A model generated the notes under the pieces. That model did not search any database and was not told the DNA's origin. It saw only the letters and a list, made by a program, of their open reading frames with translations. From positions 1 to 58,595 of the forward strand of contig NZ_JACJJP010000019.1 of assembly GCF_016900095.1 (NCBI RefSeq): DNA of 58,595 nucleotides, given 5' to 3'. Positions 24,181 to 31,235 of this stretch are shown here, in pieces. Every line of letters starts with the position of its first letter. Position 1 is the first letter of the stretch. This stretch comes from Gemmiger formicilis (GTDB taxonomy: Bacteria; Bacillota; Clostridia; Oscillospirales; Ruminococcaceae). A program made the translations under genes and the position numbers.

Positions 24181-24739
24181 GGGGTTCCTCCTTTCTCAGT
24201 GCATAGCGGAACAGGGCGGCAGCCAATGCACCCAGGGCACACAGAACCGCATACAAAAAGCCGCACAGGATTCCCAGGCTCAGGCCATCGAAAAAGTTGT
24301 ACCAGTCCCCCTGTGCCAGACGGCCGGCCAGATACTGTCCGCTGGGCCACAACATCACGGCTGTGGTCAGGACCCAGACCAGCAGGGGCAGCCACCGCGC
24401 CCGCCGGGGAGACAGCCACTGCACCCCGGCCCCCAGCACCGGCAGCAGGAGGATGTTGTAGCCCGCCTGGCCGGTGTTGGCCAGGGCCATTCCCAGAATG
24501 AGTCCCGCGGCGGTCATGGCCCCCTGCCAGGCATACAGGCGGCGGCGAATACGTCCCAGCACCCGGTCCCGGTGCAGGGACGGCGGCGGGGCTTCCTCGC
24601 CCCAGAGCTCGCGGCAGGCCGCACAGTGGGCCACATGTTCCTCCACCGCCCGGCGGGATGCCTCGCTGGCCACGCCGTCCCGCACCAGGGGCAGCAGGTC
24701 GCGGCAGATGTCACAGGGCAGGTCATATTCGTGGGTCAC
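24143..24739 (-). CDS. Putative zinc-finger anti-sigma factor with membrane segments
   Basis: 198 residues starting at GTG 24739. The N-terminus carries a zf-HC2/ZAS-like motif: CDICRDLLPLVRDGV, then HVAHCAACRELW, giving H-x3-C-x2-C as in zinc anti-sigma domains. About four hydrophobic segments follow (around 70-90, 95-110, 117-135 and 150-175). Its start overlaps the stop of the ECF sigma gene (GTGA), the usual arrangement for a cognate pair. It should hold the sigma factor at the membrane until a signal arrives; the signal is unknown. Confidence 0.82.
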   Translation of the reverse strand: MTHEYDLPCDICRDLLPLVRDGVASEASRRAVEEHVAHCAACRELWGEEAPPPSLHRDRVLGRIRRRLYAWQGAMTAAGLILGMALANTGQAGYNILLLPVLGAGVQWLSPRRARWLPLLVWVLTTAVMLWPSGQYLAGRLAQGDWYNFFDGLSLGILCGFLYAVLCALGALAAALFRYALRKEEPHDAWEEDIRQDR

Positions 24740-25224
24740 AGCAACCCCTCCTTTCGCAATGTATCCTTGAGCCAGTGGCGGGCCCGGCAGTCGATGACCC
24801 GGGCCGACCCAGGGCTGATGCCCAGCTCGGCGGCGATGCGGTCATAGGGCACACCCTGCACCCGCAGGGCCACCACCCGCCGGGTGCGCTCATCCTTCCG
24901 GGCCAGCAGCGCCCGGATGCGTCCCAACAGTTCCCGCTGCACGGCGGTGTCGGGCAGAGTGTCCTCCACATACAGTCCCAGCAGGTCATCATAGCTGACG
25001 GTGGGGCGCCGCCTTCGCAGATCCTGCAGCCACAGATGCCGGGCAATACCGAAAAGCCAGGTTTTCTCCCCTGACCGGGCTTCGTACCGGTCGATGCTCT
25101 GCAAGGCCTGCAGAAAGGTTTCGCTGAGCAGGTCCTCCGCCCAGGCCGGGTCATGGGTCAGGCTGACCAGATAGCGGTAGACGTCGTCACGGTAGGCGGC
25201 GTACAGTTCTTCCATCATCTTCAC
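24736..25224 (-). CDS. ECF-type RNA polymerase sigma factor
   Basis: 162 residues with regions sigma 2 and sigma 4 only. Region 2 runs LYAAYRDDVYRYLVSLTHDPAWAE with ETFLQALQSIDRYEARSGEK and WLFGIARHLWLQDLRRRR. Region 4 is RTRRVVALRVQGVPYDRIAAELGISPGSARVIDCRARHWL. Start chosen is GTG 25224, with GGAAGGA 7 bases upstream; ATGs at 25218 and 25215 are alternatives. It heads a three-gene overlapping operon with its anti-sigma factor, and an ECF-like promoter lies just upstream, suggesting positive autoregulation. Confidence 0.92.
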   Translation of the reverse strand: MKMMEELYAAYRDDVYRYLVSLTHDPAWAEDLLSETFLQALQSIDRYEARSGEKTWLFGIARHLWLQDLRRRRPTVSYDDLLGLYVEDTLPDTAVQRELLGRIRALLARKDERTRRVVALRVQGVPYDRIAAELGISPGSARVIDCRARHWLKDTLRKEGLL

Positions 25225-25259
25225 GGCGGCGTCCTTCCTCCTTTCCGGTCATCTGCCTA

Positions 25260-25288
25260 TATGTCCGCTTTTGGGCCCTGTTGTTACA
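25260..25288 (-). promoter_or_regulatory. Candidate ECF-type autoregulated promoter
   Basis: TGTAAC at 25283-25288 and CGGACATA at 25260-25267 on the minus strand, 15 bases apart. The TGTAAC/CGxxATA form resembles ECF promoters, and no vegetative -35/-10 pair fits this gap. Confidence 0.5.
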
Positions 25289-25296
25289 GATTTTTG

Positions 25297-25336
25297 CAAA
25301 AAAAGCCGGGCCCGCCATCTTCCAGCGGGTCCGGCC
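25297..25336 (-). terminator. Terminator of the DUF2142 / GT-C surface-glycan unit
   Basis: GCCGGACCCGC and GCGGGCCCGGC pair with one mismatch on the minus strand, followed by seven T. Confidence 0.88.
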
Positions 25337-25351
25337 GAAGGGTATTCAGAT

Positions 25352-26020
25352 TTACACGCCGCGGAAGATCTGACGCAGCACAGAGAGAAAACCTGCCGCC
25401 ACCGCCGGGGCAAACAGCAAAAGAATCCACTGTCCCCCGTCCGGCACAAAGCGCAGATACCAGGGGGTGGGCGGGTTCAGTTCCACCCCGGTGAGCAGGG
25501 TTGGCACGCCGCCCACGCTGTCGGGGTCGATGCGCAGTCCGGTGACGGTGACCCCGCCCAGGTCAAAGACATAACTGCCGTCGCTGTCCTGCCAGGCGTA
25601 GACTTTCTGGGTTTCCCGGTAATCGATCTGGCCTGGTTTGAGGTAGTACAGCGTCACACTGCCCGGGGGCAACAGCTGTTCCACCTGCAGGTGGACCTGC
25701 TCCAGGTAGATTTCCCCTTCCCACAGGATGTGGGGATCGTTGTCGGTGGAAAGATACCAGTTTTCCCGGTCATCGGGGGCGGTGCTCCAGGGGTCTTCCC
25801 GGTAGTTCAGGAAGCTCTCATAGGTCAGGTCCTGGGGCGTCAGAGTCATCTGACGCAAAGACCCGTCCATCTTGTGGTTGAGCATGAGGGCACTGTCCAC
25901 CAGGGCATACACCAGCCACAGCATCACCGCCAGGGCGTAGCAAAGGCCCAGCAACCGCACGGGACGGAAAACCAGGTTCCAGCGGGAATGCCCGCCTTTA
26001 TGGGAAGACACGCGTTTCAT
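25352..26020 (-). CDS. Small two-segment membrane protein in a glycan cluster, unknown function
   Basis: 222 residues. One membrane segment near the N-terminus (PVRLLGLCYALAVMLWLVYAL) and one near the C-terminus (QWILLLFAPAVAAGFLSVL) flank an extracytoplasmic beta-rich domain of about 145 residues. That domain contains a VTLYYLKPGQ segment and Asp/Tyr-rich loops. The start overlaps the stop of the GT-C-like gene (ATGA), which implies a dedicated partner of that enzyme. I recognise no family. Confidence 0.72.
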   Translation of the reverse strand: MKRVSSHKGGHSRWNLVFRPVRLLGLCYALAVMLWLVYALVDSALMLNHKMDGSLRQMTLTPQDLTYESFLNYREDPWSTAPDDRENWYLSTDNDPHILWEGEIYLEQVHLQVEQLLPPGSVTLYYLKPGQIDYRETQKVYAWQDSDGSYVFDLGGVTVTGLRIDPDSVGGVPTLLTGVELNPPTPWYLRFVPDGGQWILLLFAPAVAAGFLSVLRQIFRGV

Positions 26021-28041
26021 TGTACCACCCCGCTTTCCGCCACAGCCACCGGTACAAAGGAGTACGCGGCGTCACGGCCCATGAATTTGTACAGGGTGGC
26101 AGGCTGGTCGGCGGTGATGCCTCCCTCAAACCGGTCGCTGAAGTCCCGTTCCAGGTAATCATCCGCCCGGTCCAGCACCAGATAGGTGCAGCCCTTCTCC
26201 TCCATATAAGCTTCCAGCGAATTCACCGAGCAGACCGCCTCGTGCTCATACAGTTCCCAGTTCAGGCTTTCCACCAGGTTCATGAAATCCGAATCCCAGC
26301 GGTTGGAGTAATCGCCGTCGCCCCACCACACGCCGCCGTAGCCGTTGACCACCTTGGCGGTGAGTTCGTACTTGTAATAGTACCAGCGGGTGGCGTCATC
26401 CCCCTGGCTGATCACCAGCACCCGGTCACCCCAGTCCAGCACCTCGTTCATCACAGCGGCGCGGGATTTCACGTCCGCCCGGGTGGTGTACACGCTGTCC
26501 GCGCGGGTCCAGAACCCGGCGGTGGGCACACCCCGCCAGGCAAAGATCCCCAGCACCCCGGCCGCGGCCAGGGCCAGCATTCCGGCCCCCGCACGGCGCT
26601 GCCAGGCACGGACGGGAATGGCGCTGCTCGCCTGCCCCAGCAGGCAGAAGGTGGCCAGCACCCAGCCCTGCAGGTAGGGGGTGAGGTAGCGCTCGTAATC
26701 CTTGAGGGCGCTGCCTTCTTCTTCCGAGAAATTGTAGAAGTACAGAATCAGATGGAACACATACAGCGCCGCAAAGCAGAAAGCCAAAGCCAGGAAGGCC
26801 GCCACCACCCGGCGGCGGGCATGGCCCTTGGGGGCGCTGACGGCGGCCGCCAGGGTGAGCACCAGAACCAGGGCCACCACCATGACCGGAGCCCCGACAA
26901 GGCAGACCTTGCGGGTAAAGAATGCCTGGCCCATAGCCTGCATGATCTGGGCAAAGCGTTCTTCCCGCCCGATGCCCAGCAGCTGGCGGATACCGCCGGA
27001 AAGTACAGCGCCGTAGCCCATCTGGCCGCTGCCCACGGTGGCGGCGCCGGAATCGGGGGCCATGGCGGCGGTGTAGCGGCTCCAGCTGAGGAAAACCGCC
27101 AGCACCGGCACGGCCAATACGGCGGTGCGCAGAAAACGGCCGCCCACATGGCGGGGCGTGACGCCTTCCGCCGGCCAGGCCGTACCGAAAAGCTGGTCAA
27201 TGCCGATGACAAAGACCGCGATGAGACCATAGGCCAGACCAATGTCCTTGGTCATGGCCAGCATAGCCAGTGGCAGGGCCGTGGCATAAAAGCAGGTGCG
27301 GCGCCCGCCACCGGCGTAGTACAGGCACAGGCTGCCGCCGAACAGAGCGGCCAGGGGCAGGTCGGCCATGGCGTTCTGGTAGACGGTACTGGCGGTGCCC
27401 GCCGGGGCCGTGCTGAAGAAGAAGGGCAGCACCGCCCCCACCGCAAACACCAGAATGCCTTGTCCCCAGCGGGCCCGGGGCAGCACGGTGGCGGGGGCCA
27501 GGGCGGCCAGGGCCAGAATGTCGATGGCGGCCATACACTGCCATTCGGAGAATTGCCCCGGCGTGCGCTGGAACAGGTAGGACAGCAGGCTGGTGGCCGG
27601 ATAGGTGAAGGAAGCGGTCAGATTGACCGGGTCAGCCACATACAGGGCGGCCCGTTCCGCCACCATCTTGGGGGCCAGGCCCCAGGCGGTGAACTCGTCC
27701 CACTGGGTGAACATGGGCTGCAGGATGCCGAAGAGCACCCACAGGAAAGCGGCGCCCCCCAAGAACAGCCAGAATCCGGCGCTGCCCATGGCGTCCCGGA
27801 CGGCCCGGGCACCGGCGCGCACACCGCAGTACACCCCCGTTGCCAGCAGAATGGCCAGCACCAGAAACAAGCCCACGTGCAGCATGCCCGGCAAAGCCGA
27901 GATGTACAGCACCACCACCGCACCGCTCAGGGTGGGCAGCGGCAGCAGGGCGGCATCATACCGGGTGCAGGCTGAAAAGCAGAGGCAGAACGCGCCCAGA
28001 AACGCCAGCACAAGCAGGCCGGTCAGAATGGGTATCAGCAT
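26017..28041 (-). CDS. Polytopic GT-C-like membrane glycosyltransferase candidate
   Basis: 674 residues with about twelve hydrophobic segments over the first 500 and an extracytoplasmic C-terminal domain of about 170 (TRADVKSRAAVMNEVLDWGDRVL region). After the first few membrane segments comes MFTQWDEFTAWGLAPKMV. An acidic pair in the first long outer loop is the donor-site hallmark of GT-C enzymes, which take sugars from polyprenyl-phosphate carriers on the outer face of the membrane. Substrate unknown. It overlaps the small partner gene downstream and follows the DUF2142 gene by 48 bases. Confidence 0.72.
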   Translation of the reverse strand: MLIPILTGLLVLAFLGAFCLCFSACTRYDAALLPLPTLSGAVVVLYISALPGMLHVGLFLVLAILLATGVYCGVRAGARAVRDAMGSAGFWLFLGGAAFLWVLFGILQPMFTQWDEFTAWGLAPKMVAERAALYVADPVNLTASFTYPATSLLSYLFQRTPGQFSEWQCMAAIDILALAALAPATVLPRARWGQGILVFAVGAVLPFFFSTAPAGTASTVYQNAMADLPLAALFGGSLCLYYAGGGRRTCFYATALPLAMLAMTKDIGLAYGLIAVFVIGIDQLFGTAWPAEGVTPRHVGGRFLRTAVLAVPVLAVFLSWSRYTAAMAPDSGAATVGSGQMGYGAVLSGGIRQLLGIGREERFAQIMQAMGQAFFTRKVCLVGAPVMVVALVLVLTLAAAVSAPKGHARRRVVAAFLALAFCFAALYVFHLILYFYNFSEEEGSALKDYERYLTPYLQGWVLATFCLLGQASSAIPVRAWQRRAGAGMLALAAAGVLGIFAWRGVPTAGFWTRADSVYTTRADVKSRAAVMNEVLDWGDRVLVISQGDDATRWYYYKYELTAKVVNGYGGVWWGDGDYSNRWDSDFMNLVESLNWELYEHEAVCSVNSLEAYMEEKGCTYLVLDRADDYLERDFSDRFEGGITADQPATLYKFMGRDAAYSFVPVAVAESGVVQ

Positions 28042-28061
28042 AAGGCAGGTCCTTTCTTGAC

Positions 28062-28086
28062 AAGGCCGCCGGAAACCGGCGGCCTT
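28062..28086. other. Perfect GC hairpin between DUF2142 and GT-C-like genes
   Basis: AAGGCCGCCGG and CCGGCGGCCTT pair with a 3-base loop. No T-tract follows on either strand, so it is a stability or pausing element more than a terminator. Confidence 0.6.
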
Positions 28087-28089
28087 GCC

Positions 28090-29754
28090 TTACAGCTGAA
28101 TGGTATAAAGTGGTCCCACAAAATAGTGCTGGAACAGCAGCACTGCCCCGAACAGGGCATGGGCGCCGAACAGCGGCACCGCCCATCTTTCGGCCCGGTC
28201 CGCCGGAACCGACGGTGCCAGCATCCGGCGCAGCACCGGGACGGCCAGCAAGGTGAAGATCAGGAATACCGGCAGGAAGTACCGGGCCTGCAACCCCACC
28301 ACCCGCACCATAGCCACCGGGGTGTAGGTGATATACATGGCGGCGATGGCTCCCAGGGCATAGACGACGGCAAAGACACCCAGCCCGGCCCCGCGGCGGC
28401 GGTCCAGTGCGGCAGGCTGGGGGGCACACAGCAGGGCGGCAACCAGCAGGAACACCGGCCCCACCAGGTTCAGCGCCTGGATGGGCATGTCCTTCCAGCC
28501 AAAAACACCAAGCTGACCCAGGAAAAACTCGTTTTCGCACAAGGTGCCCCAGAAGGTGGCCACACTGCGCAGCGGGTTGGCCAACAGAAAGGCCAGCTGC
28601 TGCCCGCCGTTCACCGCTTCCCCGCCCTGCCGGGCAATGACGGGATAGTTGGCCCGCAGCACCCGGGCATAGGTTTCGGTGGCCATGATCACGGCCCAGG
28701 CTCCCGCCAGACCGCCCAGGCTCCACCACCAGCGGCGCCCCCGGGCCTGCCAGGTGCGCAGCGGCACCAGCAGAAGCAACACAACCCACAGCAGGTTCAG
28801 ATAAGGCTTGGCCACATTCACATACAGGCAGGCCGCCAGGTAGAGAACTGCGGTTTTGGTGGTCCAGTTTTCCCGCAGCAGCAGGGCGATCATGAGATAG
28901 TAGCAGGCCAGCAGGGTGGCGTCGTAGCTGAGGGAAGCCCCCATGAACAGGGACAGAGGCAGCAGCATGACGCCCAGCAAGACCGGACGACAGCGCCGGG
29001 TCTGCCGCAGGGCCAGCCAGCAAAGGGCGGTGTAAGCCAGCAGATTGCCCAGTCGGCCGCCGTACAGGCATCCCAGGGCGCCCAGTCCCACCAGCCGGGC
29101 CAGGGCCATGCCCACAGCCCCGGGCAGGAAGGGCAGAATCAGAAAGCTCACCGGCTCGTGCACCGGTTCTTCGGCCGGGGTATCCCTGTGGGCAAAATAG
29201 TCGGCAAAGCTGTCGGCAATGCTCTGGATGGCGCCGTCACTGCCCACCTGTTTGAGGGCATAGCCAGCGGAATCGTAGGGCTTTTCCTCCCCGGTATCGG
29301 GGTCGGTTCCCACTCCCACCGAGGTGTGGGCGTTCACCCACCCGCCGGGGAAGGCACTGACCAACGCTGCCACATCATCGGGATAGGTGCGGTTGTAATC
29401 GAAATCGAACCGGCCCGTGGAGATGGCATAGGTGCGCAGGTAATGATCGGTCTCATCGGGGGTCTGCAGCGGCGGATTGGCAAAGCAGAACAGTATGCCG
29501 CAGAGCAGCAGACACACCGCCCCTTTGGCGGGCAGGGTGCGCAGGCGGCGCAGGACCGCCGCGGCCGCCACCACCCCCAGGCACAGGGCCACACAGCCCA
29601 GGGTGGGCACCAGCGGGGAGCCCCGGCTGTCCAGGTAAAAGAAGACCCGCCAGTAGTATGCCCACAGCACACCGACCACAACCGCCACAGCGGCGACCAG
29701 GCCCCAGCGCAGGGCAGGATGGGCCGGAATACGGAAGGGTTTGTTTTCCTTCAT
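28090..29754 (-). CDS. DUF2142 family polytopic membrane protein
   Basis: 554 residues from the ATG at 29754; a TTG one codon earlier is possible. About ten membrane segments are spread over the length. After the third lies NPPLQTPDETDHYLRTY, the DUF2142 signature with the GT-C-like acidic pair, followed by a long outer loop. It is a shorter homologue of the protein at 3779-6094. Its place between a nucleotide-sugar dehydratase and a GT-C-like protein supports a role in surface glycan assembly. An AGGAG site lies upstream. No promoter is visible between it and the terminator-like structure after the dehydratase gene, so read-through is assumed. Confidence 0.82.
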   Translation of the reverse strand: MKENKPFRIPAHPALRWGLVAAVAVVVGVLWAYYWRVFFYLDSRGSPLVPTLGCVALCLGVVAAAAVLRRLRTLPAKGAVCLLLCGILFCFANPPLQTPDETDHYLRTYAISTGRFDFDYNRTYPDDVAALVSAFPGGWVNAHTSVGVGTDPDTGEEKPYDSAGYALKQVGSDGAIQSIADSFADYFAHRDTPAEEPVHEPVSFLILPFLPGAVGMALARLVGLGALGCLYGGRLGNLLAYTALCWLALRQTRRCRPVLLGVMLLPLSLFMGASLSYDATLLACYYLMIALLLRENWTTKTAVLYLAACLYVNVAKPYLNLLWVVLLLLVPLRTWQARGRRWWWSLGGLAGAWAVIMATETYARVLRANYPVIARQGGEAVNGGQQLAFLLANPLRSVATFWGTLCENEFFLGQLGVFGWKDMPIQALNLVGPVFLLVAALLCAPQPAALDRRRGAGLGVFAVVYALGAIAAMYITYTPVAMVRVVGLQARYFLPVFLIFTLLAVPVLRRMLAPSVPADRAERWAVPLFGAHALFGAVLLFQHYFVGPLYTIQL

Positions 29755-29783
29755 CAAACGGAAACTCCTATTACGACAGAATC

Positions 29784-29856
29784 AAAAACCGGGCCGGCGG
29801 AAGCGCTGCAGCAGGCCGGCATGGCCGCCGCGCCCCAGGCCCCGCCGGCCCCGGTA
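29784..29856 (-). terminator. Terminator-like structure after the dehydratase gene
   Basis: On the minus strand CCGGGGCCGGCGG pairs with CCGCCGGCCCGG across a structured loop and is followed by TTTTTGATT. The next gene has no visible promoter, so this may only attenuate. Confidence 0.6.
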
Positions 29857-29865
29857 TGCGGACAG

Positions 29866-30849
29866 TTACAGGATGTACTGTCCGATCTTATACGAATCCA
29901 GATGACCGCGCAGAAACTCGATGGTTTCGGCCAGGCCCTGCTCAAAGGTATACTTGGGCGCCCAGCCGGTGAGCTGGCGCAGCTGGGTGGAATCGCCCAG
30001 CAGCCGGTTGACCTCGCTCTTTTCGGGGCGCAGGCGCTCGGCCTCGCAGACGATCTTGGCATTGGGGTTGATCTGGGCAATGAGCTCGTGGGCCAGATCC
30101 CCGATGGAGTGCTCCACGCCGGTGGCAATGTTCAGTTCCCGGCCGATGGCGGCGTCACAGTCCGCAATGGCCATAAAGCCGGCGGCAGTATCCTTGACAT
30201 AGTTGAAGTCCCGGGTGGGGGTCAGGTTGCCCAGACGGATTTCGGTCTGGCCTGCCAGCAGCTGGGTGATGATGGTGGGGATGATGGCCCGGCCGGACTG
30301 ACGGGGGCCGTAGGTGTTGAAGGGACGCACAATGGACACCGGCAGGTTGAAGCTGCGGTAGAAGCTTTCAGCCAGGCGGTCGGCGCCGATCTTGGTGGCA
30401 GAATAGGGGCTCTGGCCCTGGAAGGGATGCTTTTCATCAATGGGCACATACTGGGCGGTGCCGTAGACCTCGCTGGTGGAGGTGACCATGACACGGGCGG
30501 TGTCCAGCTCCCGGGCGGCGTTGAGCACGTTCAGGGTGCCTTTGATGTTGGTGTCCACATAGCTGTCCGGGCTGTGGTAGGAGAAGGGAATGGCGATGAG
30601 GGCGGCCAGGTGGAACACCCGTTCCTGCCCGCGCATGGCGGTGCGCACACCGTTGGGGTCCCGGATGTCCCCCATGAAGATATCCATCTCGTTTTTGATC
30701 TCCGGCGGCAGGGTGTCGATCCAGCCCAGGCTGCCGAAAGAGTTGTACAGGCAGAAGGCACGGACCTTTTCGCCCTTCTTGACCAGTTCTTCGGCCAGGT
30801 GGCTGCCGATAAAACCGTCGGCGCCGGTAACCAGAACAGTATGAGACAT
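29866..30849 (-). CDS. Nucleotide-sugar 4,6-dehydratase, LegB-like extended SDR
   Basis: 327 residues from ATG 30849, with AAAGGAGA 8 bases upstream. The NAD loop is TGADGFIGSH, the catalytic segments are TSTSEVYGTAQYV and QSPYSATKIGADRL (Tyr-x3-Lys), and RPFNTYGPRQSGRA closes the substrate pocket. The sequence strongly resembles the family of LegB-type dehydratases, which start legionaminic acid-like pathways from nucleotide-activated N-acetylglucosamine. No other legionaminic genes are in the window, so the end product is uncertain. A different nucleotide-sugar substrate is possible. Confidence 0.85.
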   Translation of the reverse strand: MSHTVLVTGADGFIGSHLAEELVKKGEKVRAFCLYNSFGSLGWIDTLPPEIKNEMDIFMGDIRDPNGVRTAMRGQERVFHLAALIAIPFSYHSPDSYVDTNIKGTLNVLNAARELDTARVMVTSTSEVYGTAQYVPIDEKHPFQGQSPYSATKIGADRLAESFYRSFNLPVSIVRPFNTYGPRQSGRAIIPTIITQLLAGQTEIRLGNLTPTRDFNYVKDTAAGFMAIADCDAAIGRELNIATGVEHSIGDLAHELIAQINPNAKIVCEAERLRPEKSEVNRLLGDSTQLRQLTGWAPKYTFEQGLAETIEFLRGHLDSYKIGQYIL

Positions 30850-30922
30850 AAAACAGTTCTCCTTTGTAAAAGAGGCGCGGGCGGCAGGCGCCCGGCACAG
30901 GTATTCCAATATATTACAAATT

Positions 30923-30951
30923 AGTATACCCGATTGGGCGCTCAATTTCAA
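30923..30951 (-). promoter_or_regulatory. Vegetative promoter of the dehydratase unit
   Basis: TTGAAA, 17 bases, TATACT on the minus strand, with a leader of about 70 bases. Confidence 0.78.
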
Positions 30952-30977
30952 CCTTGGGGACGCATTTTGCCCCTTGC

Positions 30978-31006
30978 TTGACACTGTGCTCCTTTTGCAG
31001 TATAGT
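30978..31006 (+). promoter_or_regulatory. Vegetative promoter of the attenuated CorC-like gene
   Basis: TTGACA, 17 bases, TATAGT. The predicted transcript begins near 31013 and runs through a hairpin, a tiny ORF and a full intrinsic terminator before the CorC-like gene. Confidence 0.85.
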
Positions 31007-31031
31007 AATAGATGTTCTATTCAGATGCGCC

Positions 31032-31052
31032 GCGGGGCGTTCGCCGCTCCGC
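31032..31052 (+). other. Leader 5' hairpin with TTCGC loop
   Basis: GCGGGGCG and CGCTCCGC form an 8-bp stem (one G-T pair) around TTCGC at the 5' end of the CorC leader RNA. Confidence 0.6.
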
Positions 31053-31077
31053 CATGCAGAAAGGAAATTCGAGTTTT

Positions 31078-31131
31078 ATGAACGCCGACGGTGACAGTAA
31101 CCCGCGACGAAAGGTGAATCAGCGAGAATAA
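31078..31131 (+). CDS. Putative 17-residue leader peptide of the CorC-like gene
   Basis: The reading MNADGDSNPRRKVNQRE then stop lies between the promoter and the terminator that precedes the CorC-like gene. An AAGGAA site is about 11 bases before the ATG. An in-frame ATG at 31054 would add eight residues but lacks a ribosome site. The peptide begins acidic with Asp and Asn, then has Pro-Arg-Arg-Lys, recalling leaders that stall or destabilise ribosomes to sense Mg2+ or polyamines, such as MgtL. The stop is five bases before the terminator stem, so a ribosome here would overlap it. That it is translated is inferred. Confidence 0.5.
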   Translation: MNADGDSNPRRKVNQRE

Positions 31132-31133
31132 CA

Positions 31134-31180
31134 AAGGCAAAGCCTGTGCCCTCTGCGGCATTGGGCTCTGCCTTTTTTTG
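31134..31180 (+). terminator. Leader terminator (attenuator) before the CorC-like gene
   Basis: GGCAAAGCC pairs with GGCTCTGCC (one mismatch), enclosing a TGCC/GGCA inner stem, and is followed by seven T. It lies 55 bases upstream of the CorC-like start with no second promoter visible, so expression must depend on read-through. Confidence 0.85.
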
Positions 31181-31235
31181 CTGCGTCATCCCCTGTCGCA
31201 CCTATGTTTCAACCATTTGAAGGAGTGTTTTTTTC

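Noticed and set aside
28057-30924. Long plus-strand frame opposite the DUF2142 and dehydratase genes
   Set aside because: Gln/Gly/His-rich antisense shadow, as expected opposite high-GC coding DNA.
31013-31235. Known riboswitch in the CorC leader (yybP-ykoY Mn2+, M-box, fluoride, NiCo)
   Set aside because: I compared the leader by eye with the conserved cores I know and found none. A covariance-model search would be decisive.
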